Shown here piece by piece: positions 48,201 to 59,893 of a stretch of 64,000 bases of DNA (positions are counted from its first letter, which is position 1; every line of letters starts with the position of its first letter). The notes below the pieces were generated by a model that was not told where the DNA came from, made no database searches, and saw only the letters and a program-made list of their open reading frames with translations. The DNA lies in the NCBI GenBank assembly GCA_015501605.1, contig JADNRZ010000026.1:434001-498000 (forward strand), in the 5' to 3' direction. The position numbers were made by a program, and so were the translations under genes. The stretch is from Panaeolus papilionaceus. Lineage: Eukaryota; Basidiomycota; Agaricomycetes; Agaricales.

Positions 48201-50964
48201 TTCACAAATACGGTGCCAGGGACTCGGGGAAGATACACAGGAGGGTTTTCCACAAATTGAATTTTTCCCGAGATAGGAAGGCATGCGAGAAGGTTTGGTT
48301 CATTCGGGTCAACCACTGAGTAAATCGGGAGACTTCTCAATTTTTGCATTTCACTTTGTGTAAATCGACGCTTCCTCGATGAAGCTGTTGCATAATTGGT
48401 GATGTGACACAGAATTCCTTCAGCTGTTGGACGTAGAAGGTGAGAGGGAATTGCAGAAGGAAGTGCATCGATGACAGCGTGTAAATCTGTTGGATCTTTG
48501 GGATTATAAATGGATGACAACTTCCAGGAGCGGAAATCGCGGTGTACAAAAGACAAGGAAAGGGCTTTGAGATGATTGACAGTAGCATCATTCAATGCGA
48601 GAGTGCTGAATAATGGCTTGCTAGAGGGTTTTAAACCGTCCAAACAAGGGATTAAATTCATGTCTTCAATTCTCCGCAAAAGCGATGATGAATCTTTCCA
48701 GTTGGCGATCCATTCCCAGAGGGACAAGAGCCAGGATGCAGTGCTTGGGGATGGAGTTGAGGGAGTGCTCTGCTGCAGAAAGGCGTTCAAGTAGACTAGT
48801 ACTTTGTCGTTGGACAGGGACCGTACGTTCAACACTGTTGGGCCCTTTTGCAGGACAAGGGACGCCACATTGGATGGCAGGTCGTTCAGCCGCAGGTTGT
48901 AATCTGTGTCAAACTCGTTGAAAAGACGGAACGAAGCTTCGTCCAAGAGAGTGTACAGTGGGTGTGATTGACGCGTCTGGAGCGATAGATAACCTCGGGA
49001 GGCGTGTGGGATGACGGGAAGACCAACAAGGTTGCGAAGATCGCCGTCGGATAAGACATATTGGAGGATGGTACTCCGAGTATTAGCGGAAGCGGAAAAA
49101 AACTTGTTGGGTTTCCTCTAGAGCACGTGTCAATGGATGCTATGAACGAACACAAAACCGTATACTTACAAGCAATGCATCATGCGCCGACACTGGTGTT
49201 AAAAGGTTGATATTATTCATCGGCGGGGTTTGAAGCAGCGACCAAATGCCTTGAGGGAGGTGAATTACGTCCACTCCCAATGTTGTGAGAGCTTCAACTG
49301 TCGCGACAGAATCCCCAGGGCCTGCAACCACAACGTCCCCTGAGCCCAGTGCTTTCAAAGTCATCCCGCAGCTTCGACCAGACAGTGGAACAACTGGCCA
49401 GACTGCCATACCACAGCTGAGTTCAAGTAATTTAAGTGGAACATTCTTCGAATAGCCGCCAGTAGTAGGCGTCGGCCATGCAGCGTAGATTGACTCGGGA
49501 GTAGTTGCGGTACTCGATACATATTGCAGGTATTCCTTCCAGGCTTGTGGGATGAAGTGGTCAAATAGTAGGTTGTTCCATTTGCGTAGGATGCTAAAGG
49601 GTGTGTCAGCTTGATAGTTATTTGGTGCCACAAAAGGCAGGTCAACTTACTCGTCTGTGGAGCCGGAGGCAACGCTGTCTTCATCATTCAACAGATGTTG
49701 CCGATCACTGGTGAGGGCAAACATCGCATTGATGTGCGTGTTGAAGGACGTTGTGATGGGTAAAGGGAGATGGGTGAAAAGCTTTCCAGTGACCTCGGTA
49801 GGGCGCTGAACGCGGACAGCAAGCGTCACCGTGGCATTCAACTTGTGTGTGCGTATCGTCGCTGCAACATTTGTGTCTAGAACTACGCATTGCGAGAGTA
49901 GACGAGATGCTTCGGTATCGAGGAAGGGGCAGTCGGTCATAATCCACGTCTCCGACGTGGTCGTTGCGCTCCGCAGACGAGAGATATTGCTCTCCACTTG
50001 ACGTACAGATGAAATGCCATTCCTCCAGACTGGGTCAGAGCGAGTTAAGACGACTTTCGCAACTTCGGTGGGTATGCCGCTCTCCTTGATTTCCACGATT
50101 GTAATCTCTCGAAGATTCTTGAGAAAAAGCGCGGTATCGTCAAGGCCATTCACCACAAAGTCGTCCAGAATGTTGGAAATACGATCAGGCGTAACTATTT
50201 CGTTGCTAAGCCCGCCATGGACGTCATGGCCTGCACTTGCAACGAGATTTGCGCGTAAGGGACATCGGATGATTGTTCCATCGAATTCGCCATCTTGGAG
50301 CAGGTGGTTGAACGAAGATGGCAAGATAGATTGAATGTGGTCGGGATAGTTCTTCACCACGTCTTCAGTTGAGAACTTCTTTCCTTCAGAACCGGTGAAT
50401 GCTTGCAATGGATCAAAAATCGCAAAGTTTCTCCCCGACAGGATTTGTGGACAGTCGGTCAACTGAGAGATTGTCAGTATTTGCTTGAGATGAAAGACTG
50501 GCGATACTAACATGAAACACGGATCTGAACCCAATGCCGAATTTCCCGATTTTACTGCAAAACGAGCATTCACAGTTCAGAGCTAGTTTGTGGAATGATA
50601 ACTATCAGCTCACTTCTTGTCAGAGACCTTTGATGACTGGTACATGTTGCGCAGAGCACTCCAGTCCTCGTCTTTGAATGTGGCATCGTTGAAAGATAGA
50701 AGAGCAGGACCTTGCGATGATGCGAGACCTGCACAATAAAGGTTACTAGAAGGATGGGTCCTTCTGTCAAGGATAAAGACCTAAGGGTATATTAGTTAAT
50801 CTAATGATTGGATAGATGAATGGGTATCTTACTTGCTTGGTTGCTCTTGCATCTTCGGAGTTTTGGATGATCTCCTTCAATATACCAGCTGAGAAGGGAT
50901 AACCAGCAAGAATAGAGCGTAGAACTGCTATAGGGCTCGTACGTTGGCTGAAGTCTTCAGCCAT
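42218..50964 (-). CDS. Giant sacsin-like ATPase/BTB protein, paralogue B
   Basis: About 2,700 residues, same exon order and architecture as paralogue A. The start MAEDFSQRTSPIAVLRSILA leads into EIIQNSEDARATKQ (N-box with Glu, Asn, Asp) and IGKFGIGFRSVFH. A second ATPase-like module at about 46430-46720 has EFVANAVDARAKRF and IGRFGLGSATMFYF. The C-terminal BTB domain (SRQFTDIVIEA, LHAHRVFLAASSS) lies near 42850-42740. The 3' end is less certain. I infer a short intron after VHGTTP (GTGCGT donor, GCTAAC branch) and a 60-base intron before HNMATRCNATNL, ending at 42218. All large exons are open, so the gene appears functional. It is not a recent duplicate: the body is clearly diverged from A. 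Function is inferred only from the fold: chaperone-like ATPase fused to a protein-interaction domain. Confidence 0.85.
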
Positions 50965-52003
50965 GGCCTAATGATTTATCGTTGTCTTTGCTAGCAGTTA
51001 TATGTCGAATTGGTGTGAGAGTGAGAAGCCAGTCGAATTGTTCTAATCTCTGAGTGTTCCACAAAAATACTCCAACACAACGTATATATGGCACTCTGAT
51101 CGATGAACCATTATCAAGCCTGGTTTGAGCGTCAATCGCAAACTAGAATGAACCAGTCTCATGTCTGCCACGCTTGACCGTGATGGTTGCAAGTCACATA
51201 ATTGCGAAGAACTGTGAACGGTCTCAGCCTTGTTTTACTGCTAGAAAGTACAAAGACACATTTACGTACCACAGACAACCCGTCGCAGTGGGTCTTAAAG
51301 TTAGACAAGGCAAGTACAGATCACGATGGCGATGTGCTTCAGCCAACCAAGCTGGGACTCGGAAACAGCGTGACAAGCAGGAGAATCATTATAAGTAACT
51401 TTCGACGGAATTTACATCAGAATATGTCAAATTTTCATCCAGTTAATTTCCAGAGCATTTGGTCGTGAGTATCAGGCAATATCCTGTGCACAGGGCGTAA
51501 CATCGTCATAGATCTGGGATGAGTAAAGGCGGCACGCCGCCAGCGGAGAATAAAAATACTCCAGAAGGGGCCGACAAACAAAGGTCAACAACGCATCAAC
51601 GCGGCGCCGCAAACACCTTCGACGTGACGAGAAGCATTGCGAGCACCATCTAAGCAGTGATTCGACTGCTTTAATAGCCAGTAGATGAATTATTTGACGA
51701 TTCTTGCAGTCATAGGGAGAGAATGAGAAGGGTGAGCCTGCCAGGCTCTCTCCCTTCCAGAATTCCAACCGAATTCATGATCAACTCGATGCAGGATCTT
51801 CCGCTTCACTAGGATTTGGCAATCACGCATCTGGCGGCTTACGCTTCGACAAGGACACAGACATACCTTTAGCCATCTCGGTTGCTTCGATCCTTTGGGA
51901 TAAATTTATAAGTAGACGTATGTATGCAAAATATCTTGATCATTTAATTTTTACTATAGCTACAAATACTTGCAAATTAACTTGCTCGAGAAACAATTAC
52001 AAT
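50965..52003. other. Gene-free stretch
   Basis: Promoter side of paralogue B and 3' flank of the peroxiredoxin gene. A GC-rich inverted repeat (GGCGGC-AC-GCCGCC) occurs near 51528. No gene seen. Confidence 0.4.
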
Positions 52004-52894
52004 CTACAGTTCACCAAGAACAGCACCCGCAGCGGTGACGGTGACGTTGGGGGGAGCTTCTTCGACGAAGATCTTGGTCACTTTGCCGTCGTCGGCGATG
52101 ATGGCCCAACGCTGTTGGAGAAGGGTTTAGTAAGAATGAGGCTACGGTGTGATCTATGGGAAAGAGGTTCCTCACCTTTGAGCGCAATCCACCGAGCAAA
52201 CCTGATGCATCGAGCTGTAAACCGAGGGACTTGACGAAGTTGCCTTGGTCGTCGGCGATGAAGCGAACACCTATACGTTCCGATTGTTCAATATTCGATA
52301 CTGAAAAACATCTATTAGGGAGCATGTAGAACGCACCAGTTCCCTCAGGTGCAAGGAACTCTCTCCATGCCTTTGTCACAAAGGTGTCGTTGACGGCGAA
52401 GACGTAGACGTTGTTGACGCCCTTGGCCTTGAATTGATCGTATTTTGAGATGAACTCGGGGAGGTGGCCGTTGCAGGGAGTGGTGAAGGCTCCCGGGACA
52501 CCGATCTGGCGATGAGAAAGATATGGTTTAGTGATGAATACGAATAGTTAAGCTTGCATGACAGAATGAAGGGCTTTGGAATAAGATAAGGCTCAGGGGT
52601 ATCAGGGCACACCGATCATGAATGATCGCATGCTTGATTTCATATCCTGAGCGTCTAAAACTCGTGGCTTTCATCTTGATCGCCGTCGAAGTTGACGATC
52701 CGTAATGAAAGGTTGAGAGGCAGAATAGAAGATGAAGTCCAGAAGAAGCATGGATGGCAGAGCCGAAGGTGAGATGTATATGGATGACATACCAGAACGT
52801 TCCTGCCCGAGAGATCGAGGGGTGATTTAGAGTCGGGAGCGTTCTCCTTGACCTCAGCAGCGGGGATGGTAGCGCCTTGTGCGATGATGGACAT
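52004..52894 (-). CDS. Peroxiredoxin, type 5 (Ahp1/PMP20-like)
   Basis: Exons 52793-52894, 52337-52505, 52176-52270 and 52004-52111 give 157 residues with all junctions in phase. The first exon ends at SGRNVL, and the second begins IGVPGAFTTPCNGHLPEF, containing the peroxidatic cysteine in its conserved position. Later segments VRFIADDQGNFVKSLGL and RWAIIADDGKVTKIFVEEAP fit the family to the end. The usual motif is GAFTPTC or GAFTPPC, so the Thr-Thr-Pro-Cys here is a mild variant. These enzymes reduce hydrogen and alkyl peroxides using thiols. The C-terminus ends GAVLGEL, not a clear peroxisomal PTS1, so a cytosolic location is likely. The first intron is unusually long for this window (287 bases). 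Confidence 0.93.
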
Positions 52895-53519
52895 GGTGGT
52901 GGTTTGTGAATGGGTTGAAAATTTGTGTGTGAGATAGGGGGGATGAGTGATGAGATATGTATGTAGAATATTCCAGTGCAAGATCGAGGGGCTTTATATA
53001 GTGATTTAGTTCGGAATCCAGCGGGGTAGTGTGAGATGCGTATCGCAATTCGGGAGCATTCGGTCTGAGTACGAGCTACGGACTGAATGAGTGTGTTTTG
53101 GGGTCGATGGTGCCATCTGCTCATGATAACTCATGATCACGACTCCTCCTAACTCATTTCTGGAGTACTCACGGCGCATGGGACAAGAGAGTGGAGTTAC
53201 GATCAAAGAAGCCAGAGATGAGAGCTGGTGATAGACCGCATTGATTGGGTGCTTCGGGCACGGAAGCCATCTGTCCAATGTCGAGAAGCCAGCAAGGCAA
53301 TTTACTTCGGTTTCTCTCACTGCGCTAATACATATCCGCGTCGTCAATATTTGATAGACTACTTATCTATCAATTAACGGGAGATAAAAATACGATATTA
53401 AAGTACATTAGCGAAAAATATCTTGACAATACGCTGACGGACGGGGACGAACCTTAGCTTGACTCGCCACTGTCGTTAGATTACGGTATTATGCTCAGTC
53501 TAATCGCTACTCTGTAAAC
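52895..53519. other. Intergenic
   Basis: Peroxiredoxin promoter and 3' flank of the next minus-strand gene. A TATATA stretch lies near 52995, about 100 bases upstream of the peroxiredoxin ATG. No gene seen. Confidence 0.4.
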
Positions 53520-54696
53520 TCAAAGAACCCAAGAGCACACCGAGAGCCAGATGACAAACACCGATAGCACGCCCGCATACACGCCGTTGTCCACTCCATT
53601 CGGAGCATCTCGTGTGATTGCGCCGCCTACAAGAGGCACACTCAGCCCAATGGTGTGGTTGATACAGTCGATGAAGTCTCGACTTATATTCGGGGCCAAT
53701 GTCAGTGGGGGAAGCGTCAACGAGGTGTTAGTGGTGTTGAAGACCGTGTTTGTATTGTTGTATCCCTCCAATATGAGTGCAACACTGCTCGCACGGTAAT
53801 ATTGTATGATGTCTTCAGGCAGAGGAGAGTATTCCAAGGGGTCACTGCTCTTGTTGTATGTCACTGGGACCGGCGTGTTGATGGCGATGGCAGTGGGTGT
53901 ACCGCTGTATTGCGGACAGCTGAATGCAATGGCAATATTGAGAAATTGGACGGTTGCGTTGTCGGAGACGATGTGGACTTTGTATGGAGGCGTCGATTGA
54001 TAGGTTACAACTGGATACACTGAAAATTGAAACAGGGGTCCTCCAGGTCTGCTTGGATCTGTTGCATTACCGTACTGTCATTGGAATCCATGAATATATT
54101 GAACAAGATTCAAGAATTTAATCTCGATGCTCACCTCCCCTTCACGGTAAAGATAATCGGGCCCATTTCCTACCGGGAATGTAATAGGATAGAAAAAGAA
54201 CGGAAACCCTCGTCCTTCTACGCCACGTTCTGTTTGACCAGGATATCCACTGCCATAGATGCTATGAAATATATATAATTTAAACAATCAGGTTAGACTT
54301 CGTTATACACCTATCCGAAACGTCGGTGGTTTCACCTGTTGCCATAAACACTATCTCTTATGCCTCCACCGCATTCTCTACCTCCAAAAGGATGAGAATT
54401 CTCAAAGTAGTTGTTCCAGGTTCTCTTCGTCCCGTCTCCGAATGGGATAGCGTTCAGTTCTTTTCCGTTGATTTTGAAGGGTACGGCTTTGCGCGGAACT
54501 GAAGGTTGACCGGGAGATATTCCAGATGGTGCTGCCAGTGTGGCTGTTGGGAGAGAGGTGCTATTTTGAGGGTTGGAACCATCACCACTACCTGCACTAC
54601 GACGACCATAGAGTTGAGGGTTACTGTCGATTTGAGTAGTAGATCCATGTAGAGTTGAAACGGGGGATATCATGCTCGAATCTGATGCGGGGAATG
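53520..54696 (-). CDS. Extracellular or membrane-anchored protein of unknown function (5' end unresolved)
   Basis: Exons 54336-54696 (5' end uncertain), 54135-54261 and 53520-54074 splice in phase. The sequence is Ser/Thr/Pro-rich at first, then has a Gly/Tyr-rich core with VYGNSIYGSGYPG, RGFPFFFYPITFPVG and a SRPGGP motif. An Asn-x-Ser/Thr-rich domain follows, and a hydrophobic C-terminus (GVLSVFVIWLSVCSWVL) could be a GPI-attachment signal or a membrane anchor. This matches my recollection of a conserved agaricomycete family of unknown function with the YGSGYPG...RGFPF motif. The signal peptide must lie in an upstream exon that I could not fix; candidate sequence lies around 54730-54850. 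Confidence 0.6.
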
Positions 54697-55096
54697 CTGC
54701 TCATTCTTTTACGTGTAAGTCGTCAGTGAAACAAGGCACCGCAACAAGAGTCAAAATACCTGGGTGATTTCAAAAGGCTGAGGTTCAGAGTGAATTGGAC
54801 AAGTTTGTGCATAGCGGTGAGTGTGAGACAGAAGGACTTGACAGATTGGCGAACGGACAGTGGACCTGCCACATTACACTCACAACATCTCCGACCCTGC
54901 AACACGTTCTTCAGTCTTTTATGAGAAGGCCGCTTTGATTTCAATCCACCATCGACAAACCGTCGAATTAAATTCTGATATCTGTATGTGAGTAAAATGC
55001 GTGGCAAAAACGACGAACAACTAAAGATACAAATCCGATACATTCGGAGCGAAATTCTCTCGACTTTTATTAAGCTTAGTACGTGTTCTACGTACG

Positions 55097-56816
55097 TCAT
55101 TCATCATCAGCATCCAGTGGTAATTCTGTAGTATCGAAACCCTCTACAGGCGACAGTTCTTGGCTATGACTCCTCCGGGCGTCCTCGATATCGACGACAA
55201 TCTCCGTCTCGACAAGGCCGGCATCAGGAAACGCCCGTCCTATTTGCTTCGAGATTTTGTGAAGCTGCTCGATTTGATTAGGGGCCGCCGTTTTTCGCAA
55301 TTGTAGAATGCTAAAAATCGATCAAGAGTGTGGATGTCAGTCAACGGTACGAACGGAGACCTCTTCCACAACGGGAAAGGTCTTAATTAAAGAAAAATGA
55401 TGCACCCACAATCGACAAGCCTGAGTGTCGGGCAAAAGTCAGATTTTGACAGATCGTTGACAGATATGATGAAGTCATGAGTAACATGAATTGCGCAGTG
55501 TACTTGGGCACCGTAAACAAATCTTACTCACTAGCATATTGGGGATGAGGAGTGTTGTCATGAAAGGGATACCATCGAAGCCTTTGAAGGAGCTACATAT
55601 GGGAGCATGATCAGGACAGACTCAATAAGTGAGAAAGCAACGATCCTGCACTGACTTCATGAGAAGCAGGGTGCTGCTTATGTTTGATAACAACATGAAG
55701 CCGAAAAACACGACCCCTTTTGTTGCCACAGTTAGATTGAATTTCAATGTGAGAAGATGCTGCCATACCTTGGACGATGAAGAGACGACGCACATTTCCT
55801 TCGGGGCTTGGTGCAGTCTTCCACCAGTACTAGAATAGTTATTGTCAGCTTCAGAGGGATACAAGGACATTTCGCCACCCACAAACGTCATCACAGCTCC
55901 AGCAGTGATATCGAGGAAAATGCTACTGGTCTGAATACAATATCAGCCAACCAGTTCACCAAGCACTGGGTGTGAAGTATAAACCCACAGAGACATACTA
56001 TCAAGCGACCGAGAAGCTTAGAGGTAAGATTAAATGGGAGAAGGAAAGAACGATTGGGAACTCACACCAAATTTCCGCTTGCTGAAATCGTATCTCCTAA
56101 AACACCCCGTCCTTTCAAAAACCTGGAAGACAAGGCGGTTGACACGCATGTCTGAGCAATAAGCCCAGAGCTCGATACCGAGATACGCCACTAGGGATAG
56201 CGAGAGCAAGACAAACACCCCTTTCGTCTGTCCACTAAATGCCCATGCGCGGATCATCAGAACGAATTGGGGACAAAAGTGCTGATTGGAGGTCTCAGCA
56301 TTAGAGTTATAAGTCGAGCCAGGAAGTAGAACTGCGACGCACCAGTATCACATATGCCAAATGTTGGAAGATCACCAGTCCCCGACAATTGCTGACATCA
56401 TGGTCGAGCACGTAAGAAAAAGTGATGATACTCCATGATATGAGCGGGAAGTAGCGGCAGAATAGATAGGCGACCTTTATGGAAGTCCAACGAGAGCGGT
56501 AAACCTAACGAGTGTGTGTGCACATCATGATCAGTCCAGATTGCGGCTGCGCTGAAACGTGGCGACAAACGAACGAATTTGTATTCCTCGCTGAACCTGG
56601 TTTGATCACGATTAGCGGGGATGGTGCAATGTAAAAGCAGTTGAACTTACTGAATTAGATAATCATAAAATAATATTGTAACTGGGAGGTCGATGAGTAC
56701 ACTGCGAATCAATAGAGACTGATAGGATCTTACAGAACGCTAAGCGCCGACCAGAACCAACGGATTAGCAACCAAGGATGAGGAATATGAGAAATAGCGC
56801 TCACCAACGCTGGCAT
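55097..56816 (-). CDS. Multi-pass membrane protein, DUF6533-like
   Basis: A multi-exon minus-strand gene. Exon 1 (56734-56816) starts MPALVSAISHIPHPWLLIRW. Exon 2 (56651-56701) has DLPVTILFYDYLIQ, and the next exon reads FSEEYKF. Then VYRSRWTSIKVAYLFCRYFPL and HFCPQFVLMIRAWAFSGQTKGVFVLLSLSLVAYLGIELWAY follow. The D-Y-L...E-E-Y-x-F-x-[YW]-x-S-R-W-T pattern followed by F-C-R-Y-F-P is that of the DUF6533 seven-helix family, abundant in agaricomycetes and of unknown function. Later exons (55840-55920 region, about 55590-55770, 55097-55310) carry further hydrophobic segments and a charged cytoplasmic tail ending DADDE. The splice pattern in the 55.3-56.0 kb part is tentative. Confidence 0.65.
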
Positions 56817-59800
56817 ATCTATTACTGGGGATTGAACGACATCAACAACAACGAACCGACTGCACGATGCCAGACAACTCACAATTGGACCATCCACGCG
56901 AGCTCGGTTGCCGTAAACGTCGGCTGCCGGAGCTTCTTCAACGACGAGGATGTCGCGCTGATTCCCTGCATAAATGAAAGTGTTTTTACGAGCGGATGGA
57001 CATGGAGAGGGGAAACAACGATGAAGAAAGAAACAAAGCGAAGGTGGGATGGGTTAGGAATGTAAGTAGAAGAGCGAACAAGGGTCAACCGTTGGGCTTA
57101 ATACTTATCAGACAACCTGGGAGTGGTCTTTTGGAACCCAGCGAATAAGCCACTAGGTGTGCCTTAAGTATGCCTCGGGCTCCAACAATATATTTAATTA
57201 TTACGTCTAGTTGCCGAATTTCGCCTTGTTAAGGTTTGCACCAAGGTTGGACCGTGTCGAATTTAAAAAAGTACTTCGCGAGGTGTGGCGGTGAAGCAAA
57301 GCGCCGTCGTTTCTTGGGACCAACTGGAGGTGGGCTTGTCTGGGACTGCGTTCTACGGTCCTAACTCATTATGCCTAGGTTCATGGGCGCTTCCGACAAG
57401 CTTTTAAAGTATATTCTAGAAGCATGTCGTGACTCGTGAGCGCCATAGTTTCGGATACATAGTTGGCAAGCGTATTCAGTTCCAATTGAATTCATAGAGG
57501 ATGACCATGATTTGGCAGACAAATCTAATCACCTTCGAAGCCCGGCTATTTTTGAACCTGCAAAGTATACCTATCAGAAAACAGACTTAGTCCATAGGGA
57601 AACGAGAACCTGGACTTGAGACCTCCGAATGGTCTCCGCCAGGGCTGCATCGGAAGCTACGACTGTAGGACGCCCACAAACTTCCCTGAGATAACACAAC
57701 ATGCCAAGCCAGACGGCCAAATTGAACTTGAAAGCGCCTTGGCAGTAGGATCGCGTTTTGCGCTGTCTATACATGTATATGGATTCGTTGGTAATTTGGA
57801 TACTTATAAAGGACAAACGACGCTGATGAGCGCGCTACGGTGGGACGTCGAATGGAAACCAAAAAACAAAAAACAAAAAACAAAATGGGATGGTGAGTCG
57901 GAGTGTGAGGGAGATGGTTCAAGGTGAGTGAGGTGAGTGAGGTGAGTGCGCTCGGTTGCAAGTACATGAGGTCCAGAGAGCTGAGGTTGGAAGAGGGTGA
58001 CTGAGGCATTGGAGAGGGGTTCAGGCCGGCGACGGCGATGCTCAGGGACAAAACGAGGCAATATACGACCGCTGGAACGGACTAAAGACGAAAACCGACG
58101 GCAGCGGCGACAGGTAACCAAAGCCAACGATGGTGGCTACATAGGACAACTGGGAGACAAGGAAAAACCAGGAAAACAAACCAGACACGGCTGGCGGCGC
58201 TGAGGGACTAAGAGACGACGAAATACGATTGGAAACGAACCAGACGACGGCTGGTATGACTACTAAGACAAAACAAAACCGAAACGAAGCTCAGACACGA
58301 AATCTCGGGAGGTAAGACTGATCCAATTGACCTGGTAAGCTAGTATACAAGTGGTATAGTAACTACCGGAGAAAATATCTACAACATGAGAAAAGATTGA
58401 AAAATGATGGAGGTTGACATATGAAATAAAGAAACAAAAGATGGAAACAAGGATTTTTGAATAAATGAATGAAAAGAAGAGGTATGAAAATTTAGAGTGT
58501 GGTAGGTAGTGCGTGCGTGGTAGCGTGGGTGTGTGAGCACGACCCTGATACCGTGGCATAGGCGCGTGAGCGGTGAGTCGCTGAAATCGTCCAAAAGTAG
58601 GTAGATGGGCGCGCGGCTCATCAACGCACACGTACATCATGTATCATGTAGTATCGCACCCCGAAATGCTGATCATAGACCCATCCCTCCGTTCTCTGCC
58701 AGTGAATTCGGAAAAATGAGGATCACCGAGAACACGTAGAGAGTTCTTGTCGGTGGGAGGATCCGTGGCTGCTCTAACGTCCATTTCAATTGTCATCCGA
58801 TAATATAATTCACCCGCCAAGCACCTACCGCGATTATGGTTGAAGCGAAGCCCCTGGCGTCTACTTCGATACATGGGCATGAACTTCGAAGGCGAACTTA
58901 TCAGAAAGGATCGAAGCAACCTATATATTTACAAACACGCTCGTGTCGGACTTGTCAATGTGTAAGCCGCTAGATACGTGATCGGCAATCTTGGTGAAGC
59001 AAAAATTCAAGGTCAAGGGCCTCAAATCTACATAGCGTGTACAGATCCTTTGTTGCGACCCTCCGTTATACACTCTAGGCAGTAGCGTGAATCGCACTCT
59101 TGCTTCCCAAACTTCCCATTCTTTCTCAAATGTCTTCTTCAGCATCTCCTCCTTTGGTCTCCTCCTCACAACCATTATGAAAGGAAGAGACCAAAATACA
59201 ACATTCCGATCTACAGATTCAAAAGACCGCTTTCGCCCAGCCATCCTCGCCGAGTAAAACTAACAAAGCGGGGAGCCTGGCCGTGTCAATCAAGTCGCAG
59301 CATAAGCAAAGAATTTCCCCAATGTTCGAAAGGCAAGCAGCCTTATTAAACCCGGCACTAACATTATTGATGCTCCCAGGACTCTGAGAGGAGGCATGCG
59401 GATGTTCGAAGATGCTTGGGGCTTCGAAGATGAACGTCATCCTGAAGGGGGCGTGTGATATGACAATGGTGCATTCTGCAAAATTTCATGAAGGGCTGCA
59501 TTATCTGCAAAGTGACTAAACGATAGATTATTACACCCTCCACGCCCAAACCCAGGCATAACATACCCCAAATATCGGTACCAGCTTTGAGCAGGAGCCT
59601 TCCAAGGCTCCCCGAATGTTCTCCCTATCATGTGGCGTTAAAGGGGGGTTGGGCGAGACGCAGCAATGCGCGAAATCGTCGCTGAGATGAGTAGAATGAA
59701 CACATGAGATGTACCATAGCCCCAGTGTAAATAAGAAACCCTATTTATCCAAGTGATATGCAATAAGCGCTAGCTAAGACCAACCCGACGTCAGTCCCAG

Positions 59801-59893
59801 AATTAATGTCCTTCGGCTTAATCAAACAATACCAATGATCCATTATAGGGCTTCAAAGTGCATCATGCATACCATGTACTACTTACACGAAAT
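56817..59893. other. Long gene-free stretch
   Basis: About 3 kb with no supported gene. At 57860-57890 there is an AAAAAACAAA tandem run, and near 57925-57950 a GGTGAGTGA repeat. From 58050 to 58260 the plus strand is A/G-rich (CCAGACGACGG-type units), the complement of a C/T-rich leader, but no gene start is recognisable on the minus strand. A minus-strand frame around 58921-59244 has no family resemblance. Confidence 0.35.

Noticed and set aside
56900..56960. A frame reading DILVVEEAPAADV resembling the last exon of the peroxiredoxin (KIFVEEAPPNV)
   Set aside because: Only about 12 residues match, there is no further collinearity and no stop or flank similarity. It could be a tiny fragment but chance is as likely.
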